64,000 nucleotides of DNA. Origin: Epichloe hybrida (taxonomy: Eukaryota; Ascomycota; Sordariomycetes; Hypocreales; Clavicipitaceae). Below, in pieces: positions 57,093 through 64,000 of this stretch. The position numbers were made by a program, and so were the translations under genes. The notes beneath the pieces were generated by a model. That model had not been told where the DNA came from. It saw only the letters and a list, made by a program, of their open reading frames with translations, and did no database searches. The DNA is taken from contig JAFEKR010000032.1 in assembly GCA_019022495.1 (NCBI GenBank), positions 372,001 through 436,000 on the forward strand, in the 5' to 3' direction. Within the stretch, counting starts at the first letter, position 1. The number at the start of each line of letters is the position of its first letter.

Positions 57093-60000
57093 TACTCCGT
57101 ACGGAGCAGTTGGGCTCTTCTTCCCACTGAAATGCGGCAAGTGTGGCGGACGGGGAACCAACCAGTTTTGACTTGGCATGAGCTGTACGGAGTAACTAGC
57201 ATCAATACGGGGGATTCATTCTGTGCCTCGCGAGTGCGCCACGGGTTGTCGTGTACAATACACCCCCTGAATTATTTTACAAATCTACATGCCCCGGTTA
57301 TTCGTCCCCCGCTAACAGCTGCGATCAGCTGTACATGTAATATAACCCCTGTGTTGTTTTAGAGAGCTACAAGGAAAATAAACTAGGGGGTGAACGCCAC
57401 GAAAAGATACAATATTTCAGGTGTGAACTACTAAGAATTTAAGGTCTCTATTAATCCTAGCCCCTGTCACCTTTATTTCCCTTCTGGTATCTAATTGGCT
57501 CATTTACCCCTGTCATGTAGATTTGTAAAATAATTCAGGGGTTGTATTGTAGTGTGAGGCTGGGGGGGGTGAGAAAGTAACCAAGAACAGCCAACGACGC
57601 GCCAATAAAATAACATCACCACCGTCATCGTAAAGCAATTGGCCACCAGGTAATATGTAATATGTGTGTACTCCCTTACCGCAGCGGAGCCTCGAGCCAT
57701 CGCCTCATGTACTCCGTGCTTGTTCACAGCCTGATCCATGAATGAGCCGGAGAGAGGGGAGGGGGGGGCGGTGGACTAGAAACGTCTAGTCCGGCAAGCG
57801 ATCATGTGTAGCGTGAAATTAATCTGTTGCTCGCTTTTTTTGTTGCCCTTGAACTGAAATTTGAATCTGAACCACATCAACGTCTTCCCTGCTCCAGTCC
57901 GTTTCCGTTCAACTCGCAAAGTCTTCATCTCCGCCTCTGGCCTAGCAGAAACTAGCTAGTTCGGTTACGGAGTATATGCAAGGCATATCACTATTATTGT
58001 GCCCATGCATTTCGTAAGCCATGGTAATAAAGGAAGGTCTGTAGGCGATATTTGCGTTCCACCCAATAGGATGGTTGCCATGTCCAGACTCTCCCCTTTG
58101 AGTCCGAACCGTCACGGGAAGCTCCTCCGTCCTCCGCCGGAGCTGGTACGAGCACATTCATTAAGCAGGCCTGGCATAAAGTCTGATGAGGGGGGAACCA
58201 GGCCAGCTCCGCACCTCCGGGTGGCTCATCCGTGGCGTTTCACCCTTCTTTCCGGCAATAAGTCTCGAATGTGACGGACGCAGCAAAGCGAAACATGTCC
58301 ATGCTGCTGCGTGTTGGCCTTCTTTTCATGTTCCAACCGCGAGGCAGCTCGTGGATTTATCACCATCATGCCGTGCGTGACCAGCCTAGTTCTGTGTGCC
58401 GTGCTTCCCTCGTCGTCTCTTCTCTCAAAGCAAGGCGAGTGACCAGTGGAGGTGGCAAAAAGGTGGCCAATTAAAAAGCATGCCCGCACAAGCCTTGGAC
58501 CAGTATTACGGAGTAGGACCAACAAATATCAACAAATATCATTTGTCAGGTGGGTGTGTCTGCTCCATTCCGAGGGGGGGGGGAGGATACATGTACATAC
58601 ATGATACCAACGAGCGGTAGCTTGCGGATGTTCCATCACTTTCTCAAGGCCGTTCTCAATTAGTAACAAATGACTCCATATATTCACAGCCAGAAGAGTG
58701 GAAAGGCAGATGGCTGTTTGTGCTTACGCATTGCTTTTCGCTTTTTTATTACCATGCTGGCGAGCCGCTCGCCGGAATATCAATGCAGTCAGTGCAGCAA
58801 ACCTGGTGGTCGGCGGGATGGAATACGTGGCGGCCGCAATGTCACGGATTTGACTGCAAGGATGAGGACGAGATCAAAGGTTCGCCCTTGACGCAAATTA
58901 TCACGACCCGTTGCGTGCAGTTCTCGATCCTGACTGAGGAGCATGCGCGGTTGGTGACCATGCAGCATTGCAGCCATGTCGCCGTGCTCGTATCATTGCT
59001 GGACCACCCACCATGATCATTTTTTAAAATAGTCGCCAAAAAGGAAGCACTCTTTTATTGCCGGTTTGACTCGTGACGATCGGATTGTCAGCAACATTGC
59101 CATTCCTGTTTGTTTGTTGCCTTTGTTGCCTTTGTACGGAGTACCACAACAACAAGCACAAGCGACTGGTTCGGGCCCTAGACAAACCTCGACCGCATGA
59201 CGGAAATAGGGACCTCGGTCCAGACACCTATGTACCTTGTCTCGTTACTTTCCATCGTTGACGGACCAACTGATCCTTACTCTGCACCCTGTTAGCTGTA
59301 ACGTCCTTGGTGTTCACAAAGAACGAAAGTCGTGGCCATTTCCTGGCATTTGGATTCAATGCTGAATGCATGGAGGAGCACCAGAGCACATAATATTACA
59401 TACATGTAGGCGGGCAGATGCCACGACGACGGAGTATTGCTCCGCCGATGATACCCCCCCCCCCCTATTACCGAGTAAGTTTCAGGCCGTCAGTGCAAGG
59501 TCATGTCGTCAAGGTCACCCAACTGCGTTTAGCCAAACGTCAGTCCATCAAGGAAATAATCGAAAACAAGCTGGGTGCACTGCCGCAGCAAGATAGTCCA
59601 GGTGGCCTGCTGGTCGAAGTGGGCTCTCCTGCATCACAATTTACAACCCAACAGAGCAAGTCTTGAGCTGCTTGCTGGGGGACACCACGATTGACTGGTC
59701 TAGCGAACGTCCAAAATTGCCAAAGACTTCGACTAGACCAAAATAGACGCAAAAAAACGCCTTCAATGACACGCGACTCACCAAGGGCATTATCGATGAA
59801 ACGGCTATTCATTTCAGCCAGCACGAGCCCGGCTCGCGAGCTGGTGCCCAGCTGGACATGGTTGGGATCCTGAAGAGGCAAGCGAGTAATCCGCATGTAC
59901 TCCGTACTCCATACATATACGTATTACCGTTCTCGTTTTGAAGGAGCCTACATGAAGCGCCACCCTGCGCCGGAATATCAGGAGTCTCCCAGCCGGGTTG

Positions 60001-62261
60001 CAGGTCGGCCCTGGGCTTTTTTCCCTCTTTCGCATGTCAGTCTAGTATTAACATTGATATCAAATTCCTCTTGATTTGATTTCCTCGGATATCTGTAGTC
60101 GAGTAGCAGGTCAGCCCGAAGTGAGCCCCATGAAGCGAGACATTCAGAAGGAACAAAAAACGACCCGAGGCCAATGAGGTCAGTGCAGGCAGGGCGCCTG
60201 AGCGTCTGGTGGGCTGCTCTGTTTGTATCGCGATGTCTTGGGTCTTTATGATCTGCAGGGGGCTGTGGTTTTCCCTCTCAACCTTTGGACCCATCACATC
60301 AGTGTATTATCACTAGTGATTCTTCGTCGACCGGGGGGGGGGGGAATATACAGTGTACATGACACACCATTGTCGCTTGCCCTGGCCAGACGTTTTCGGT
60401 CCCAATACCTTGGGAAAGTAAATTTTTCAAGGAACCCCAAAAGTATCAGGTTGAGGTGAATCCTGGGCCAAGATTTTCCAAGAATGGGTGCATGCTGCTG
60501 AGCTTAGTCGAGGGAGGACTCGGTGAAGTTGGCGTCAAGTCACTGTGCTCTTGTCGCTCATTCCCAATCCTGGCCCAACTACGGAGTAGACCTGGATCAT
60601 TAACAAGATCAGGCTTCCCCAACAGGGGCGGTAGCAGCGGCGTCGCAGTCAGCGTCAGCTGCAAATGATGAATCCACTCGTCTGATAACTGTTGCACGAC
60701 GGGCCTGTGGTACCGTAGCATGTCAAGGTATCAAGACGGAGGAGGGGGCCTACATACAAACTTACATAGGAGAGCAGGCAGGATGTTCAAACCCAACTTG
60801 AAAAAAAAGAAAGACGTCGGAATCGTGAATGTATGACTGCTTACTGGCCAAGTGTGCACCCCCATCTCGCTAGCTCTTGTTCATTTCTGCAGGACGGCCA
60901 CCCACATGTAATTGAAAATGCAACTCGGTTCTTGAGAATGTGACCTGAAGTCAGAGGGATGGAGCCGATCGGAGCTTGCTCGTGTACTCGGTACAGATGG
61001 AGGCACAAAAATGTTGCTGCAGCGATGTCTCCGCCGTTATGTTCTGGATTGAACCAGGGTTGCTTCAACAAGACCAGCAATGTTTGGAATGTCCCGCTTT
61101 GAGTAGGAAGCACACCATGCGGAGTACTACTCTTGTTCGGTTTGCGCAGTGACAAATTATTCAATGCACTCGATGGCAGTTACATATGTTATGGCCGCCG
61201 TAGCGAGCTGATAGCGTCGCTCGATAAAGAGGAAGCGTATGCACTTCATACCTGGTACGCATTAGTTCCGCAACAACCATGTTTGACGCTTTGGTGTCTG
61301 CCGTAGGACGTCAAACTCAGCAGCCCTAGCGTGGCTTGTGCAACCACCAACCACGACGAAAGGGATGTGTTATTTTAGCTGTTAGTGTTGTAGGTGGTCG
61401 TAGGTCACGGCTCAAGTGCCTCCGAGGTCTGGTCCGAGTTGCAGTGAAGCATCTCAAATTAATGGCAAGGATTCGATCCCATCGATACAAGGACGCTATG
61501 AATCATGTCCTTTCTCTCCATCGTCATGCTCTGACTTGACCCATTTGACCCATTGATACTAGGATGGGCCATGATGAAAAAGAACAGAGTCCTGTTGCAG
61601 ACGAAAGAGAGAGCACAAAGACCAGGGTCTGTGCCGTGCCGGACAAGTCCCGTACCGACAAGCATTGGTTTTGTTTTTAGCATGACCCACGCGAGTCGTG
61701 AGAATAAGACCACAACGGCGGCAAAGGCTTCATGAAATGTTCCCACTTGCCACAGTCCACAGCGCTGACAACTACAGTACGCAACCGTATGGGTCCAGGC
61801 CAAGAGGCGTTGCATTTGTGCGATACATAGGATTGGGTGGTCGTGCCGCGCTCCAACCAGGACCTCGCATAGATGAACGAGGGAGGGAAAGAATCCTCTT
61901 CGTACGGAGTAATCCAAACAACATACATATTATATGTACGGAGTAGTCCGTACGCTCAGAGCCAACAAGGGGGGCTTGCCATGGGGGGTCCGCTTGCTCA
62001 GACTCAGATGGTCACTGCCACGCGCCAGGCTAACTTTGTGGCATAAAAAGAGTAAAAATGTGAATAGCTCCGGCGAGTGAGTGACAAGGCACTAAAAAGT
62101 CTGATTAGCAAGAGGAATGCGACGCCAGCAAGACGCGATGGGTCGGTTGCCATCGTCTCAAAGGGAGCACTCCGATTCAGTGGAAACCCTTTTCCACATG
62201 ATTCTTGGGCTGCTGAAGGTGAGTGGTGTATCATGTGCCTAGACAGACGTGTTACTCCGTA
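57093..62261. repeat. dispersed TACGGAGTA 9-mer (10 exact copies)
   Basis: Exact copies on either strand start at 57093, 57186, 57966, 58507, 59135, 59898, 60580, 61903, 61937 and 62253. One-mismatch versions occur at 57710, 59428, 61118 and 62376. Some are followed by a complementary half (CCGTACGGAG at 57097, TCCGTAC after 61945). I noticed none in the left half of the window. Confidence 0.85.
57256..57549. mobile_element. mariner-type MITE, 294 bp
   Basis: The 36-bp terminal inverted repeats (57256-57291 and 57514-57549) differ at one position and start CAATACAMCCCCTGAATTAT. TA dinucleotides flank both ends (57254-57255 and 57550-57551), as for Tc1/mariner target duplications. The element is not RIP-mutated and has no open frame of its own. 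Confidence 0.9.
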
Positions 62262-63340
62262 ATAGTTGCGCCACGCAAATGCGTAGCTTCTGTCGGGTTG
62301 TCGAGACGGGACGCGCGCGAACAAGTGATTCGACATTCGTCTTCTCACGTTCTCACCCACTTGAACAAAAGCGAACACGGAGTAGTAAGATCACCTGCAA
62401 TTCCGAATGCCCCGTCTCTTGTGCGGAGTGCGGTGCGTGCAAAGTGCCTGAGACCACCATGCCTTCCTTGCCTGCTCCCCCCCCCCCCTCCGCCCCGCGC
62501 GCCTCCAGGGTGCCTTCCCTCTTGTTGCCGGGCCAGTTGCCAGCCGACTGAGTCCAAGCAGACGGGGGCAACTGGGCAGGTACCTCCTGACTGTTCACCA
62601 CAGACTCACTTCACTCCTTCTTCATTCACATCCATCAACCACTTCTTCCCACACGCCCCCCCATGTGCGGTCCAATCGAACACCGACCCGGTAGCCAGAA
62701 GCATAAACACACATCCAGCACCATCCAGCACCAGCAGTGGCCCTTGCCTTGGCGCCTCGCAGCCAACCACAGCCCTGTTTGAACCTAGAACTCCGTCCAT
62801 GACCCTCCACCAACCATACCACCACTTATGCCGAGACCGTCGTCCATTTCTCCCTCTGTCCCTCATCAGCCGAACAAGGTCTCTGATCTCTTTCGTTTCC
62901 AGGGCCGCTTCGGGTCTTTCTGCCCTTTTTGTTTCTCAAACATGGTGCTACTTTAATGAGGACCCAGCTCTCGTACCCGTCATTTTGTCTGCTTGTTAAT
63001 AAAAATCATAAAGACGGCAAGAGGAGGAGGGGTGTTTGGAGAAGCCACACTTACACCGTGGAAGCCAGCCCCGAACACAAAAAGGCATTTGCGGCTTACA
63101 ACACTCACGACCCATTGATTTACCAGCTCGGCCTCCTTCCTTTGAATTTACTTGATTGCTCGGCTCGTTCAGAGCTTGCATGTCGCCGACAACCCTTCGT
63201 GCACATCCATCAGGACTAGGGAATGCCAGTTCCCTTCCTCATCACGACCCTGCTCGGTGCTATCGACGTCGCCATCTCCAAGTCACATTTCTGTGACTCG
63301 ACCTTCGGGGCCAACGACATTCGCCTACCCATTTCTCCTC

Positions 63341-64000
63341 ATGTCTGTCAAGTTATCTTCTACGGCTCCGTTCCTGCCCTCATCGCCATCGTTGCACCTC
63401 GGCCGTCAACAAAACTCTGAATCTGGCCTCGTCTCGCCCAAGACATTATCCCGAGGACTCGCATCCACGAGCTCAGGCCACGGGCTTAAAACACCACCGG
63501 TAGACGATATGAGTGCTACATATCAGCCTGTTATGGCAGCGTACAATGGCCTTCCTCTTCACCCTTGCACCACAACTCTGTCTCAACCCAACCATCTGAA
63601 GCCTGTCATGGACGATGTCAGAACCTCTCAGCAGTACCGCTATCCAGCTCAACAGGTGCAGCTACAGCACAAATCACAGCACCATTCAACTTCGTCTCAC
63701 CTTGCGAATCCGACTGCCCTTCAAGTCGGCGGACCAGCGACTCCATCAACAGGCACCCCTGATACTCCCAAAATGGCGTCTAGAAGAGGGTCGGAAACCT
63801 TGATATATCACAGTCTTCAGCTACCCAAATGCATCAGTCCAGCTGGGGGCAGCCTCTCTGATTTTGCTGCACAGGTTATTGAATCCTTTCAGCACCGCTT
63901 CCCTTAATGCTGTATGTACTAACAAATCTTTTGACGCCACCAGATGACATGTTTATTCTGGTTCGAATCCATCGACGAATTAAGAAATGCCGAAACGATT
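63341..64000 (+). CDS. Pho80/Pcl-type cyclin (partial, runs off the window)
   Basis: Exon 1 is 63341..63874 from the preferred start MSVKLSSTAPFL; a later ATG at 63510 is also possible. Exon 2 is 63944..beyond 64000. The first exon encodes a disordered, Ser/Pro/Gln-rich N-terminus ending PKCISPAGGSLSDFAAQ. The next exon gives MTCLFWFESIDELRNAE. Together these form the entry of the cyclin box found in fungal Pcl1/PclA-like cyclins that activate the Pho85 kinase. The intron is supported by a perfect TACTAAC branch sequence and an ACCAG acceptor and keeps frame. Its donor, GTTATT, departs from the GTAWGT used by most other genes here. The remaining cyclin box lies outside the window. Confidence 0.8.

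Larger units (their letters stand above)
55540..63340. other. gene-poor 7.8-kb intergenic region
   Basis: No coding gene is supported. It contains one MITE (57256-57549), ten exact TACGGAGTA 9-mers on both strands, several mononucleotide G or C runs of 8-12 bp, and C/T-rich DNA from about 62460 that is probably the leader of the cyclin gene. A 258-codon Pro/Ser-rich frame at 62223-62999 has no domain and lies in that leader. Confidence 0.6.

Noticed and set aside
61460..61500. GGATTCGATCCC as a Pol III B-box of a tRNA
   Set aside because: No matching acceptor stem or A-box upstream at tRNA spacing.
62223..62999. 258-codon Pro/Ser/Thr-rich plus-strand open frame
   Set aside because: No domain, biased C/T-rich composition, and it lies in the probable leader of the cyclin gene.
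63958..63970. GGTTCGAATCC as a tRNA B-box
   Set aside because: It falls in the cyclin exon, encoding WFESI of the conserved cyclin entry.

Overview
The window looks like chromosomal DNA of a filamentous ascomycete, most likely a Sordariomycete and possibly Hypocreales. Genes are intron-poor with short introns (about 55-140 nt, GT-AG). Single-copy housekeeping genes are spaced by long, homopolymer-rich intergenic DNA. A 30.7-kb AT-rich block carries the saturated C-to-T / G-to-A pattern expected of repeat-induced point mutation (RIP). Species assignment is inference.

Left arm (1-16.96 kb): an alpha-arrestin adaptor (854-3937, minus); a GTPBP1-type translational GTPase with five exons (7092-9385, minus); the U6 snRNA-binding LSM3 (10068-10453, minus); a mitochondrial ATP13-like expression factor (11000-13102, plus), divergent from LSM3; and an unrecognised basic, Ser/Arg-rich protein with two exons (13563-15624, minus).

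Middle (16,966-47,661): the whole AT-rich island is explained by one outer Ty1/copia element. It has 234-bp LTRs at both ends and a perfect 5-bp target duplication (CACTT). Everything else landed inside it. The insertions are a hAT-like element (8-bp duplication ATTATAAC), a Rep-helicase Helitron, a tRNA-derived SINE with a partial second copy, a minus-strand Ty3/gypsy chromovirus (219-bp LTRs, duplication TTAGG), a 399-bp hAT MITE (duplication CTACTAGG) containing a second palindromic insert, and a plus-strand gypsy chromovirus (267-bp LTRs, duplication AATAA). All coding capacity is destroyed by stop codons. The outermost ends of each LTR element, and the elements shorter than about 600 bp, escaped mutation.

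Right arm (47.66-64 kb): Utp8 (48669-51451, minus) and Elg1/ATAD5 (51964-55539, plus) are divergent across a 512-bp promoter region. A gene-poor stretch of about 7.8 kb follows. It holds a 294-bp mariner-type MITE, many poly-G/poly-C tracts and ten exact copies of the 9-mer TACGGAGTA. The window ends inside a Pho80/Pcl-type cyclin gene (63341 to beyond 64000, plus).

The host genes cover RNA processing (LSM3, Utp8), translation (the GTPase), replication-clamp unloading (Elg1), mitochondrial expression, nutrient-transporter endocytosis (arrestin) and Pho85-type cyclin control. They do not form a cluster or pathway. The most informative part of the window is the nested, RIP-fossilised transposon stack.
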